Below are positions 22,188 through 34,579 of a stretch of DNA of 64,000 nt, piece by piece. Under the pieces are notes generated by a model that saw only the letters and a program-made list of their open reading frames with translations, was not told where the DNA came from and searched no databases. Within the stretch, counting starts at the first letter, position 1. Each line of letters begins with the position of its first letter. The position numbers and the translations under genes are program-made. Source of the stretch: Ephemerocybe angulata. Taxonomy: Eukaryota; Basidiomycota; Agaricomycetes; Agaricales; Psathyrellaceae. The stretch covers positions 666,424-730,423 of the forward strand of contig JAACJK010000005.1 in NCBI GenBank assembly GCA_013368325.1, written 5' to 3'.

Positions 22188-24492
22188 TCATTCTCCACGC
22201 GCTCTGTAAGCAGCAGCAATATCAGTATGTGTGTTGAAAGAGAATTTCGAGTTACGCACCTCTTCGACACGCTGGGGTCACACGGTTGAGTTGCATCGAG
22301 AGCGCGTTTCTCGACTCGCTTGACGGTGGTTGTGATGAGCACACTGAAGCAAGCGGAAACATCGGCGATCAAAGCCTTCCACCCATCGCGCGAGTCCTCC
22401 CTGAAGTTGTCGGGCCCAGGCGCTGCAGCACGACCCCACCACAGCAGGAGCATCATGAGCGGGAGAGGACCATTGGGCCCCGATTTCCGCAGGGAAGCCC
22501 ACGCGTCACCGCTCCCCGCGGGATCTTGCCATATTGGAGCTGGCAGCGGCCCAGAAGATGCCCGAAATGAGGGCTGCATCCCCTTCCACCACTTCGTTAT
22601 ACAGAGACCAATGTCGGCAGGGTCGTCGATGAAAGGGGGGCGTGAATGATTACGCGCGCCATGCGCACTCTTGTTGGTCCACTTCGTCCACTCCTCAGGT
22701 CGTCCCTTCACTGGCATGGGGCCCTAAAGAAAGTCAGACCCAGATAAGCGGCGCATACTGAGAGGGAACATACCTTTGATACCCTACCGTACCCCAGTAG
22801 ATCCTCCAGGTTCGCCCACTTGTCTACCATGCAGACCCACTCACCGCCGAGTGTAGGATCACGAAGATCACCTACCGCTACCGTAAACCAGCCGGGAGGG
22901 GTGAGTGGGTCGTCTTTGGGTTTAACTGGCTGAGAAAACAAGAGAGAATTCGTCCCTATTTGTTGGTCTCTCTCTCTTACCCTAGATGGGACAGTTCCCC
23001 TCTCTGATCGGCGAACTTGGGCGGAAGCGAGAGCTGACACATTGGAAGTAGACGGCAATGTACTTGCCGATGAGGAGGGAGACGCTTGTGGTGCGGAGTT
23101 GGCGGGCTTGTTCGGATTCGACAACGCTGCAGCGGTGGAAGACAAGGCGGGAGAAGCAAGAACTCCATCATCAACCCCAGAACGATTCGGAGATGTAATG
23201 GTGGGATCAGTGCAGTGCGGCTTTGTTGAAGGAGCGCCCGCGAATGTGGGATGGGACTCGTTTGTTTCTATGAGGAGTGAGGAGGTCCCAGTGGGAGGCC
23301 GTTGCTGAGGTGCTGAGAGGAGGAGGGCAGGTGCGGAAGCGGGTATAGGAGGAGGAGCGGTTGGCTCATCAGAAGCCGAGGCGGGAGAAGCAACGTGTAC
23401 ACCATTCAGAGTAGAAGATGCCGAAGCTTTGATGGTGGGCACGGAGTTCTCGATGAGCGTGGACGTCGGGGTAGCGGGCGCGGAGTTTTCGATGGGCGTG
23501 GACGTCGGGATAGGCTGTAGCTGCGATGTAGCATGGAGGAGAGCAAGTGTGGCGGCAGAGGTCGCCGTTGGAGGCGGTTTCTGCAGCATGACTTGGAGGG
23601 GAGCGGGCATAGTGGCGGTCGGCACAGGGAGTATGACATGCAGCTCGTTGGAATCAGGGGCGGGAGAAGCAACATGACTGCCCGTCAGAGGAGAAGGCGT
23701 CGGAGTTCCAGTGACAGGTAATGGCCGAGCGTTCGCTCTAGCCGTCATAAAATCGGAATATTTCAATCCTTGCTTGAGGAACGTGGTCATATTCTCCTCA
23801 ACGGACTTGTTATGGTCGTAGATGGGGAGGGGAGTTGCTTCAACGGGCAGCTTTGTTGGTGCAGTGGGAAGGCGGGTTGCCACAGCGGGATGGGGAAGCG
23901 GGGCGGTCAGCATGTCCGAAGCTGGGGCGGGAGAAGCGGCATGCGCGCCATTCAGAGCAGAAGGCATCGGAGGTTCAATGGTGGGCGCGGAAGTTGCTGT
24001 ATGAGGCTGTTCAACTGGGGCAAGGGGGTAGGGGATTGTCACAGGACTTGCGCAGGTGGAAACAAGGCATTCAGATTCAGAAGTCGAAGTCGCCGGCGGC
24101 ACTTGAGCTGGAATAGGCCGTGGGGGAGGCAACCGATGTGAATCGGGGATCTCAAGATTATCCATTGTTTGGAAGACCACGTTGGGAGTGTTGGGAGGTT
24201 GAGAAGAGTGACTCGTGCCCAAAGAAGCTTCGTTGTCGATGTCGTCAACTGCGTAATCTGTGCTGGGAGTGTGAGCAATAGGCTGGCTTGCAATAAACGG
24301 GGTCTCAGTCAAGTTTGAAGACTCTTCCCGGTAGGTTTGAGCTTGAGATGACCCCGCCGTCGTGCTGTAACGGTAAGGATGGAGCTCGGGCGGCGGGCCA
24401 GACATACTCTCAGAGCTAATTGATGTGTTAATTGTTGGGAAGGGCGACGGCCGATTCAGGAGGGACAATTCCCGAGAATGGAACGTGGACAT
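22188..24492 (-). CDS. Orphan Agaricomycete protein, S/T/P-rich linker plus LGYG-RPEEW domain (715 aa)
   Basis: Exons 22981-24492, 22774-22929, 22260-22723 and 22188-22203 join in frame to 715 residues. The introns are 50-56 bases. The 51-base one is in frame and stop-free, so it is called from its GTAAGA/CTCAG ends. The first 450 residues are low-complexity S/T/P/A with recurring ASPA and NG.H.ASPA pieces. The C-terminal domain carries WVCMVDKWANLEDLLGYG, RPEEWTKW, a DP.DIG..I.KWWKGMQP segment, LRKSGPNG, LLLWWG and W..LI.DV. I know this domain from uncharacterised, multi-copy mushroom proteins that often share scaffolds with KDZ transposases. No enzymatic motif is visible. It lies just downstream of the gene at 24510-26299 on the same strand, and the two may be parts of one gene. 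Confidence 0.68.
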
Positions 24493-24509
24493 CCCGACAG
24501 ATGGGTCCG

Positions 24510-26299
24510 TCAGATGAGGTAAACGACTCTCTGGGGGACGAGTATTGTATGAGCGTTTAAAGAAGCATGGCTACGAGGGAGGAAAGGCGGAGGAGTCGAC
24601 GCCATCACAGAACCTGAGCAATCATCAAATAGCCCGGGGTCCATACGTATGAGGCTCGAGTCGTCAAAGCGAGACGTGGTAAGGAAGGGCCAATCTATCG
24701 CGCAAAAGGTATGTCAACATCCTGGCTGCGAAGAATGGAAAACAACTCACCACTTCCATGAGCTGAATCCAACAAATCAATACCTCTCGAATACATATGT
24801 TGTCGGGGAGGCGTAGGCAGACGCAGATCTGGTCCCCGATCAACGTCGGCATCCAAGTCGTCCCCATCGCGAATAAGATCGCTACCAGCGGGAGACGATA
24901 GATTAAGGCTACCAGCGGGTGACAACGGATTAAGGCTGCCAGCGGGAGACGACGAATTGGGGCTACCAGCGGAAGATGACGGATTGAGGGTGTTCTTGGG
25001 GGGTAGGGCTTGAGGATGTGAATCACTTCCAGCGGCTAGGGCTAGAACGGGGTGTGCTACGGCGTTTGGATCGCTCTTCTCCTGTGCTGGGGATACTTCT
25101 TGACCGATGTCTTTCGGAGTCGGCTCTTCAACCTCTGCTGTGAGTCAATACATTAGTTTGAGCGCGGAAAGGCCCTTTATGGGTTACATTACCATTTGCT
25201 AGTCGAGAATCACACTTCTCCCCATCGATCTCATCGGGTTGAGTTGCCGAATGGGACGCTAATCGATATCAGGTTAACACGGTCAGAAGCAAGCGTCAAA
25301 GGGGTGAGACATACGGAAAAGGTGCCTTTTGGCGAATCGAGCAACGGCTTCAACATAAACACGATCGTGGTCGACCCAAGATGAGGAGAAAAGGGGTGTA
25401 TCGTCTTTATCACCGAATTGGAGGCTGGGGGCGCTCTTCAATTGACAAGACATGGGGGTAAAAGCAAGTACGTACGTCCAAGCTGAAATCTTCCCATTTG
25501 ATTCCGGGACCGGCCCGACGAGAGTCACAAGCGCCATCAGATCGACCTTGCGAACGGCGGGCTCGATGGCGGCCTTCAGAATAGCGGGAAGTATCTGGAG
25601 ATAGCTAGATGGTGTATTCAGATACACCGTACATTGTAGAAACACTGACACATACCGTTTGGGGTCCTTGGGCTTATCTTCACCATCCAGCCTCTGGTCA
25701 TTTGTCGTGGTCTCCACAAAATCGTCGATCGCCTGTAGCTTCTCGTCCGATGCGGAAGCATACAGTTCTTTACAGATTGAATGCCAATTCTGCAACCCAT
25801 TTTTATCCAACCCTTCCCCCGCCTCACATCTAGCTTCCTGAGCTGCACTTACTTTCTCCGGGAATAGCTTTTCGTACGCTTCGTAAGCCTTGGGGCCACG
25901 AGTACGCGGGCTGTAGATAGACTTGAGGATCTTCTTTGGAATGCCCACGGCAACCTTTCTGCTTCGGACATTGCATCTCCATCTGTACCACTCTCTCAGG
26001 CGCTGGTCGCATATATGAGCTTGATTAAGCTTGAACGTATGACCTCTCGGCAGTCGATCACTCACAGTTTGAAGCTTCTCCAATTTCGCAGAGTATATCG
26101 CCATCTCCTCTTCGCTAAGCTCATGAAGCGCGCGACCTGGAAAGAGCGAATCGATGAGGGGGCTATGGGAAAGGAAGCGAGAGTATAACATGGTCCAAAA
26201 GGGTTTGTAGTGCTTGGTGACTTGGCATTGCTCATACTCGGGTAGGAGGCTGGTGAGGAGTTTTGTTTCGCTAGGATTTGCCCAACCGCTCGGTGCCAT
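24510..26299 (-). CDS. Orphan Agaricomycete protein with charged helical domain; 3' part tentative
   Basis: From ATG at 26299 the protein starts MAPSGWANPSETKLL. It continues with WTMLYSRFLSHSPLIDSLFPG, an E-rich helix, RLREWYRWRCNVRSRKVA, and ILKAAIEPAVRKVDLMALVTLVGP. Likely exons are 26066-26299, 25652-26002 (a possible further 63-base in-frame intron at about 25790-25855), 25472-25594, 25315-25435 and 25193-25258. One intron (25436-25471) is only 36 bases. Further down are an acidic segment and proline/serine repeats of the type SSPAGSLN (24860-25000). The frames of the last exons do not join cleanly near 25060-25140, so the 3' end at 24510 is provisional. This half and the RPEEW half downstream match the N- and C-terminal parts of one family architecture that I recognise, so a single longer gene is plausible. 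Function unknown. Confidence 0.55.
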
Positions 26300-26642
26300 G
26301 GCTTGTAGGAGACTAGGAGATTGAAGCAATACCGTGTGGTGTATAACTTGGTACGATTGAATCAGAGCCCCCTTAACATATATCTGTAGCTTTAGTAGAC
26401 ATCGGGGATGATATTGACCAACTTTTTTTGGTAACTGCAACATTAGGCTCCCTGTTCGCATTATGTGCTCTTCTGGAGTCGTAAGCATGTCCTACATTGG
26501 TAAGTATCAATAGGCAATCTGCGTCCAAACAGGCTGTAAACAGAGCGCGGATATGTATAAAGTCCTTCCTTTGGATGTCCCTGACTGTATCCGCATCGAC
26601 TTCCCTACTTGACAACCACTCCGACTTCTATCTAAGCACCTA

Positions 26643-27754
26643 ATGGCTAAGCACACTAGCACCCCTCTGGAAAACAGGGCTTTCCACCGAACGAGGCTCT
26701 CTTTGCCCATGCAAGAATTGTTGGGTGCAATTATCCGTGCATTCGATACCCGTGAGTCGGATCTCTATGATCTTGCTCTCCGCTGATACCACAGCACTTG
26801 CAGGTCGCTACATGGTCAACGCTGCAGCCCAAGGCGAGACTGAGTATCGTGCGTAGTTTTACCACTTCCCCAACACTAAAGTTGACCACGTAGCCCTAGA
26901 CCCTGAGACTTGTGCGGTGTGTAACGGCACTGGCTTCATCCTGGTCCCCAACCTAGGTGAAGGAGAATCGTCTGACTCCGACGAGGACGTCGTCGTCAAG
27001 GCTGAGAACAGCGATGGGGATACACAGTTCGCGTCCCCTTTAGGTCGGTTGAGCCCTTCTCCTTCTAATTCATCAACTAATTTGTCTTGAATTTTTCAGC
27101 TTCTCCTTCTGCGTCTGGAGCAGCAGCTGATCCTACCCATGACGCCGCTGCCGCGGCTGTTTCCGCCGCGCTTGCGTCTGCCTTTGCTGCAGCCACCATT
27201 ACCGCCGCAGGCGGTACCCAAGATAACACCGTCCCCGCCCCCGCGGGCCCCACTGGGCCCCTAATTCCCCCTTCCGTTCCTGCTGTCCCTCAGATTACTA
27301 CGCTCAATGCTCTCGGGCTTAGTGCGCCTGCCCCTGCTGCGCCTGGCCCCGTCTACAACATTTCCGCCGTTCTTCCTGGGTTCGAATCCGTGGGGCCGTC
27401 GAGTGGCAATCCTCAGACGGTCCCCGAGCCCGCAAATGCCGTCTTTACCGGTCCTGGTGGTAGGTAACCTTGCTTCTGATTTATTTAGCACATCTGAGTT
27501 GAATCTCTTGCGAGTAGAAGACCGATACTATGTCATAACGAAGGGAATCCGTGTGGGTGTATTTGGTGGTTGGTAAGTATAGTGGCCATGTTTAGCACGC
27601 TCTTCACCTCTAATTAGTCTTCCCTTCTAGGCAGAGCACATCCCCCTATGTCACCGGTGTGGCGTCGGCGAGCTTCAGCCGTCACCGTACAATCCAGGGC
27701 GCGTACCAAGCTTATGAGACTGCCTATAACCGAGGATCTGTTGTATATGTTTAG
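26643..27754 (+). CDS. Small protein with RNase H1 N-terminal (viroplasmin-type) domain (280 aa)
   Basis: Six exons (26643-26751, 26804-26848, 26894-27043, 27100-27459, 27518-27572, 27631-27754) join in frame to 280 residues. A short N-terminal helix region and a CAVCNGTGF pair of cysteines are followed by a 120-residue Ala/Pro-rich linker. The last about 57 residues, from RYYVITKGIRVGVFGGW through SPYVTGVASASFSRH to AYETAYNRG, have the pattern of the RNase H1 N-terminal hybrid-binding domain (caulimovirus viroplasmin family). That domain binds RNA-DNA hybrids or dsRNA. No RNase H catalytic domain follows. The protein may be a nucleic-acid-binding accessory factor of a mobile element. The 55-base exon and the alternative donor near 27460 are the weakest joints. 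Confidence 0.7.
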
Positions 27755-29038
27755 AATCATGGCATCACATATTTTCTATTTCGTTCTGTAGCGCGTACGG
27801 ACATACGTTGAGGCTCTCTATGTGTATCCTTTTCTCCCCCCTATTCTCAATATATCTGTTGGACAATCGCTCTTTCTCACCAATGCGGCTTAATGAGCTT
27901 CTATTTTTCGAAGCTCCGCTCAACTAAACACGTTTTTAGCATTGAACAGTTCCTCTGAGGATCTTAAGGCGATCTCAGGCTTGCGCGGACTTTCCAGCCA
28001 CGGGCGCCTATTGCGTGGAAACGCCGATCCATGCCGCCCGGCACAGGGACCGAATGCGTTGTGATCATCGGCATTTGCCGACAATGGACTTAGAGATTTT
28101 TTTCACAGCTGGGCGACTCGAGAATCCCAGACCGCACAGCAGGTGGGCACCCCCAGCCTTCAGAAAGGGCCGGTAAAGTAGGCGTAGACTGGATATGGCT
28201 TGGAATGATACAGAGTAGTGATAGAGCGTAGATACACACCTAATATTACATGATTACAATTGACTTGGAATCCGGTGCTCTGTGCCCTTGTTCGGCCCTC
28301 GATGTTCCTTCTACTTGAAGGGGTTGTAGCGCGGCGTACTTAGGCATTACATCGAGGCTTCGAGATATTCAGATTATGCGTAGATGTAGTCGTTTTCATG
28401 TAACAGTACTCCCAGGCGCGGGGACGGTATAGTCGACTTAGATAGATTTATCTCGGCCAATAAACGGCCCCAGCCTACCTCCTTCTACATACGATATCTA
28501 ATTGAGACGTTCTACATATCTACGACTTTCGTTTGGGCGGAGGGAGACTTTATGTTTGAATGGCACACAGAAATGTAGAAAGGGAAGTTGAATTCGCAGT
28601 TGGGGTTTGCGAGTAACCCCGTCGATTTGCGAGACGCAACACCTTTGGGGTCCTATGTACAGATCGACTGCTGGTATTTAAACATATATTGACGGGGGAT
28701 GATTTCCGAGACTCAAAGGCCTTATCGCACAGTTCAATGGGGCGCTATGGCACAATCTATGTTACCAGCCCTATGAGCGCTACGGTTCATGTATCGCGAT
28801 TGGCTCGAACCATGTCCGGATTAGGAATGCCGAGATCCGAGATCTGGGATCAGCCCGAAATGGCTACAAGGCGAGGCGACCGGTGACTTCTTCCGCTACT
28901 AAGATGTATATAGCCCATCCCAGCTCAACGATGGGCCCCATTCCCCTTGAACGCCTTCCCATATCAGCGTAAGCCCTCGTCGTCGCCCTGAGCCACCCCT
29001 CCCCTCATAATCATTCATTTATTCAGGTACTAGTCGAC
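27755..29038. other. Long intergenic stretch, nothing recognised
   Basis: AT-balanced DNA with no frame, repeat or RNA gene that I can support. Confidence 0.45.
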
Positions 29039-29597
29039 ATGCCGAGGATTAATGACAACCCCGCCCTGTTGCCTGCTACGCAGCGTGCCGACCAACTCAC
29101 TGCCGCCGTCGGTTTCATTAGCCTGCTCTTGGTGGGTGGTGACATAGACGGGTACCTCGCGATGTGCTTCCACCACTGGGTTATTCTCCACGGTATCCCC
29201 AACTCCCCGCCTGACGTGGATCGCGATGTGTTCTGTGTTCTGTACCGGATGGTGAGTGAATCTTTTTCTCTCCCTCTGCGCCCGTAGTTCTAATCTACGG
29301 CCTCAGCACTTCATCATCGCCATCTACGAGCTCGCCACACGTCGCCGACGCAGTTCCCAGACCCCTCGCATCATGTCCAACCAAGCTTGGGTCAGACGCA
29401 GGGAGGGACTTCGTACCGAGTTCCGCTCTATCGTCCTGAACCAGCTCTTGCTCGACCGTTATGCCGGCCGCCCTGTGACGATGACCGGCGAGCCGGTCTT
29501 TCAAGCTCTCTACGGTGCGGCCGTCCCTCGTCAACGCCAGGTCCAGCGCCCAAACTACCGCGTCGACTCCAGCGACAGCGACAGCGAGTCCAATTAG
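29039..29597 (+). CDS. Small orphan protein (167 aa, two exons)
   Basis: Exons 29039-29251 and 29307-29597 are joined at a clean 55-base GTGAGT-CAG intron to give 167 residues. The first half is hydrophobic and helical (LTAAVGFISLLLVGG, CFHHWVILHGIP), followed by IIAIYELATRRRRSSQ and a basic RRREGLRTEFRS segment. The C-terminus ends in an acidic serine tail (DSSDSDSESN). No family recognised. Composition suggests a small nuclear or DNA-associated protein rather than a membrane protein, since the hydrophobic stretches are short. It lies among orphan genes of the same strand. Confidence 0.55.
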
Positions 29598-30343
29598 AAG
29601 GAGTTGAACTCGTCGGCTGCCCCCAGTGTTGTGCCTCAGCGCCTATTGACTCAGGTCGCCGTCTTTGACGCCACTTCGCTCTATCTACCCCCATCTTGTC
29701 ACACATCGCTGCGTATTTCACGCATCTTTTCTTGTAGCCACGCGTCGCGATGTATCTTGAACCAGCGCACCCACCCGTTCCAATAAAATGAGCCCGTTTT
29801 CCCTTCTCGATCCCCCGCTGATGTTAAGTTTATTTCGTGCTTCGCGGTTACGGCCTTGGTCATCGGTGCCCGATTGGGCCTGTTCCGAGAATGCTGTTAA
29901 CCAAGCACTCACCATTTCGAACTTCTCTGGCTTCAGTTCGCCTCCCCGGGTTTGGGTATGCATCTGACACTTCCGCCACTGCGCTACCTCGAGTTTACTC
30001 GCTGACTACGCGGAAAATGCCTTAGCGGTGCCGAAATAATCTGTGTTGTGAGTCAAACGACCAGTTTTAGTGAGATTTGCCGTGCGAGATCGTACTTGGC
30101 ATAGATCCTTACTGGTTCTACGAAGGAACAATGGGGGGTGGCTGTATTCAGGGAAGTCCTTTTGGTGAGCCGTAACTTCCCGATACTAAGGCATCCGAGT
30201 TCAAACCTTGCGAAACTGGCTTCATATATATAGGACAATGAAGCTGTGACGTTCGCCTACCCAGCGCCTGAAGTCCTCCTATGTTATTCCTACTTACCGA
30301 CAACGACTTCATCATCTCTTAAGGCCCCCACATCTTGATCACA
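29598..30343. other. Intergenic, nothing recognised
   Basis: No coding or repeat signal supported. Confidence 0.4.
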
Positions 30344-30777
30344 ATGACAGTCGGTATCATTTTCAATTGATCCGGGCCATGCTAATCACCGCTTCTCGCT
30401 AGTTGCCTCCCTACCGACACGATTCCATTCAATTGAGGATAGTCATCGAAAACGTCGATGACTTTGAGGAAGCCATACGTGCTGATCGAACCGTCGCGTG
30501 GCTGGACGCATTTTTGGAGTACTGGTTCAGAAGGTGGCCTGTTCAGCAGGCCAAAGGGAAGAGCCGCGAAGTTGCAGTCGCTGAGGAGAAATTGGTAAGG
30601 CACGTTCGACCTGGTTGACGGATTGATAAGTTATACAATATATAGCGCGTCTACCAAGCATTTGCAGATAACACTATGTATGCTCGAGCGATGAAGGAAC
30701 GAGAAAGACTGTTGGAGTGGGGGAGATGCGTTGATGAGGTGTTCCAGGCGTGGCTTGCAGAGTCCGAGTCTCGTTAA
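30344..30777 (+). CDS. Small orphan protein (109 aa, three exons)
   Basis: Exons 30344-30349, 30403-30594 and 30646-30777 join in frame. The first exon is ATG ACA only, so the start is tentative; its donor GTCGGT is weak. The product is a charged helical protein: IRADRTVAWLDAFLEYWFRRWP, a KGKSREVAVAEEKLRVYQAF segment and a C-terminal amphipathic helix rich in R, E and L. I do not recognise the family. It ends 40 bases before the stop of the convergent gene at 30818, so the two 3' ends nearly touch. Confidence 0.5.
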
Positions 30778-30817
30778 GGCGATGTGGGAGAATTGACTAC
30801 ATTATGCACATCTCTAT

Positions 30818-31584
30818 CTACTCAATGTGTAGCTGCCCTAGGTCCCATAATCTATTAGTATATACGCGTATCAAACACGTTCGACCGGATCTAGATGCTT
30901 CCAGGTCAGCTACAGCGTATACGAGCAAGCGGGAGGTCCATTGCATGTTAATCATTGATATAAGCTCAGAGGGACTGTACTGCAGCATCGATTTTGTCCC
31001 TAGGGCATCGGCAAAAACCTGCCTGCGCTTCAACAAGGCATAGTATTGCCCCCATAGCTCCTCCCTCGTGTCCGAGTCCGAAACGTTCACTGCATTAAGG
31101 CGTCTCGTCCTCCCTTCGAGCTCTTGCACGTAGCGGCTGACCAGGTAGCCGTGGATGGCCGCAGAGAGCTCGCCCCATGTGTCGTTGAAAGTCTCGAGAG
31201 ACATCAGGGTACTGGAATATGGAGGAAGGTCCGCAAGGGCTTTGAAGTCGGCTCCACCGAGTTCAATGTCGTCCAAAAACAGCATGTCCTCCCCGTGATA
31301 GAAACGCTCGTAAGTCGATCGCCATTGCGTCCACGACATGGGCACTAGTGACTGCCTCTTCACGGCCTCGGGAATGGTGGGTATGGGTTTGCGCTTGAGG
31401 TATTGGCGGCGATTTTCGGCTTTCCTACGCGAGACGGCTCTACCAGGGAAAGAGAGTAAGTACATCGCACAAAACTGATTGTGTGCGGCTTTACTTACTC
31501 TGGTCTCAGTTTGAGGACCGCTCTCCTCGCCCTGTGGGCCTCCGCCTTCGCAGCAACGGTGTAGTATACCGCTCTGCGGCCCAT
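30818..31584 (-). CDS. Basic-N-terminus orphan protein next to the KDZ gene (235 aa)
   Basis: Exon 1 (31499-31584, 86 bases) and exon 2 (30818-31439) join in frame at a 59-base intron to give 235 residues. The N-terminus (MGRRAVYYTVAAKAEAHRAR, then SRRKAENRRQYLKRK) is the arginine/lysine-rich head of a multi-copy mushroom family whose members typically begin MGRPxxYxTxEEK. It resembles a basic DNA-binding region without a clear zipper. The remainder is acidic and helical with no known domain. Its start is 172 bases from the start of the CxC2 KDZ transposase on the other strand, so they could share a promoter. The gene at 58120 has a related start and the same 86-base first exon. Possibly a transposon accessory factor; this is inference. 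Confidence 0.65.
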
Positions 31585-34574
31585 ACTTTGAGTTTGGGGT
31601 TCAAGTTGACTCGTTGGGGAGACAGACGACCCTCAGACGCATTACGTGTGCCGGAACCTGCTGGCTGTCTCCGACGTAAAGGGGGATTTAAATTGTAGTA
31701 GATACGGGGACTCACAATGCACCCCTTTGCCCTTACTCACCTCTTCCGACGAGAAAATGCCTAAAAATTGGGGAAGGAAGTCGAAGATAAAGATGTCTGT
31801 GTACACACCGAGTACACACACCACCCCAGCTGGTCTCCAAGAAGGGCAATCAACTTCATTCCGTTCCCTACAGACGACCAAACTGAAATCTCTCCAATCA
31901 GGAGGGTTTAAGGTGGCCAAAAAGGCCGCAGCGTCCGGAGTTTGCGCACCTAATGTTACGGTCAACGATTCACGCACCACTGAAGAAATACTGGCCTCGT
32001 GGATTGATGCCCGGGATGAACATGGCTGGGATCCCGCATATACAGAGAGCTTCCTGGAGCGGGACCTTCTACCGCCTATGGAGGACCCAGAGGACGAGAC
32101 TGAAGGCCAGGAATCGAGCCGGCCAACGGGTCAAGGGGTGGGCTTGTTTTTCTTTGGAGATCTCATGTTTGTTTCCGTTGACTAATCCAAAACAGGACAC
32201 AGCCAAACACGAGTGGACCAAACACATCGACCTATACCTCCGGCGCTTAATCACCCTTGAAGGACGGGGCTCAGACCCTCCTTCTGTTTGTCCAGCGTGC
32301 AGCAGAGAATCCGCAGCCTACCGTTGCATGAGTTGTGATAACATTGGCTTGCTCTGCGGAGACTGCATGAAGAGTAGTCATTTGCACCTGCCATTCCACA
32401 GGATCCAGGTACGTCAGTGCCATATTCTCAGTCTGTCAGACGGCTAACCCCGAGAAGCGCTGGAACGGACATTTCTTCCTCAAGGTCCCGCTCAAGTCGC
32501 TCGGATTGAGGATCCAACTCGGTCACGCTCGTGGAGCACTGTGTCCAAAGCCAGAGACAGCGTGGGGCGATGACTTCGTCATCATCGATATCGACGGCGT
32601 TCATACGCTCGGTGTCGACTACTGCGCCTGTGGTGGTTCTTCCAAGAGTCAAGTAGATCAGCTTCTCGAGAGAAGGCTCTACCCAGCAACAACTGTTAAT
32701 CCAAAAACAGCAGCGACATTTCGTGTCCTTGAGGTGTTTGAGCTTTTGCAGTACGAGTCCAAAGTGTCGCCATACGAGCTCTATAATACTATATCTCGCC
32801 TCACTGACAATACAGGGATTGTGGAGATAAAGGTATGTCATATTGATTCTATCTACAGCTACGACTAACACACTTCCAGGACAGGTATCCAAGCTTCTTG
32901 CGGATGGTGCACGAGTGGCGCCATCTGAAGCTTCTGAAGCGCGCAATGCGCGGACATGACCCTACTCGGTCTGCAGGTGAGACGAAAGAGGGCGAATGCG
33001 CGCTTCTGTGTCCTCCCTGCCCCCATCCGAACATCAACATGCCCGAGGGGTGGGAAGACGAGCCCGAAGAAACACGGTGAGACGCTCAGATCTATCTACG
33101 CGATTCGGGTCTAACCAAATGATAGGTATATTCACGCGATTAACCTAGCCCTCGACGCGTGTTTCCGGTTGAAACGCAAGGATGTATCCTCTGAGAAGGC
33201 CGATCCAGGTCTCAGTAGGGGATTCTCTTACTTCGTCGAGAATTCAAAGTTCACCGCCCACCTGGAGAAACACGAGGACGAGGTCGAGCCGAAGAGCACA
33301 TGCTCTCGACATGACGCTGTCAATCTCGCAGACGTCAGTCCAGGGCAGGGCTACGCTGCCTCTGGAATTGCAACTGTGGAATGCGCGCGGCATAATATGA
33401 AGCGCCCTTCCGCAGTGTGTGACTTGCAGAAGGGAGAGCGGTGCGTCATTTATCTCCCCTTCTGTGTACTGTTATTCTAACCCAGTGGATATGATAAAGC
33501 TACTGCAACATGGACTTCATTTTTCACTGGAGCCTCGTCGTCCTGGCACTGGGGATATTGCAGACATTCTACATTTCGTACGACATAGCCTGCCAATGGT
33601 CAAAGTACCTCCTCGAGCGCATCACCAAGATTGATCCCGAATCACCGATTCTCAGAAGCGAGGCGAAGAGGCGCTTTTTGGTCCCGAAGTTCCATCTTCC
33701 TGCGCACATCGCGGCTTGTCAGACGAAATTTGCATTTATGTTTACGCCAGGTGCTGGGCTTGGCGACGGTGAAGCACCAGAGCGCGGCTGGGGAGAAGCC
33801 AATCCCCTCGCGCCCAGTACGCGAGAGATGGGCCCGGGAACGCGACGCGACACATTGGACTACAATTTCGGGGACTACAACTGGCGTAAGATTGTTGATT
33901 TAGGTGAGATCTCTATTATTCTACAGATATATTCGTTTTAAGTGATCCACATGTTAATGATAGGTTCATCCCTCGGCAAGAAGATGGATACCGCGCTTTC
34001 CAAAGTGGCGGAGAACACGATTGCTCACAGCGAGCTAGAAGAGACGCTCGACACGGGCATGGTAAAGGCCTGGACAGAGTCCATGGTTGCTTGGGAACGT
34101 GATCCAGCCAACAACCCCAATCCCTTTGAAATGACGGTGGTAATCCCAACACAGGTAGCGGTCAGGCGCGCTCTCGCCGATGAGGAAGCGGCGGCAATCT
34201 CAGCTGGGACGGATACGTCACTGAGCCCCGATATCTCTCCAAGTGTCTTGATTTCTCGGGGTATCGACCTGGAGGCCGATCAGTAAGTCAGCGCGCGTAT
34301 GAGGCTCATAACATTTTCTGAAGTCCACTCCACAGGCGCGCATTGAAGGCGGAGATGAAGCAAACATGGACGCATTCGCGCGATCGAGAACTTACTCGGG
34401 TGCAGCTACGGTCCAACGCCCTCATACGGCGCATCGAGGCATGGTATCAGATTCTTCAGCTTTACATCCCCGCAACAATCCTCCTTCGACAAAAAGCTAC
34501 GGGACCCAAAACTATTGCACCATACGACCTCCAGCTGTGGCTTCCGTCAGAGATTGGGACTAAGGCCCCTATTG

Positions 34575-34579
34575 ATACC
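34575..34579. repeat. Target-site duplication, left copy (ATACC)
   Basis: Five bases directly before the left LTR, matching 44571-44575. Confidence 0.92.
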
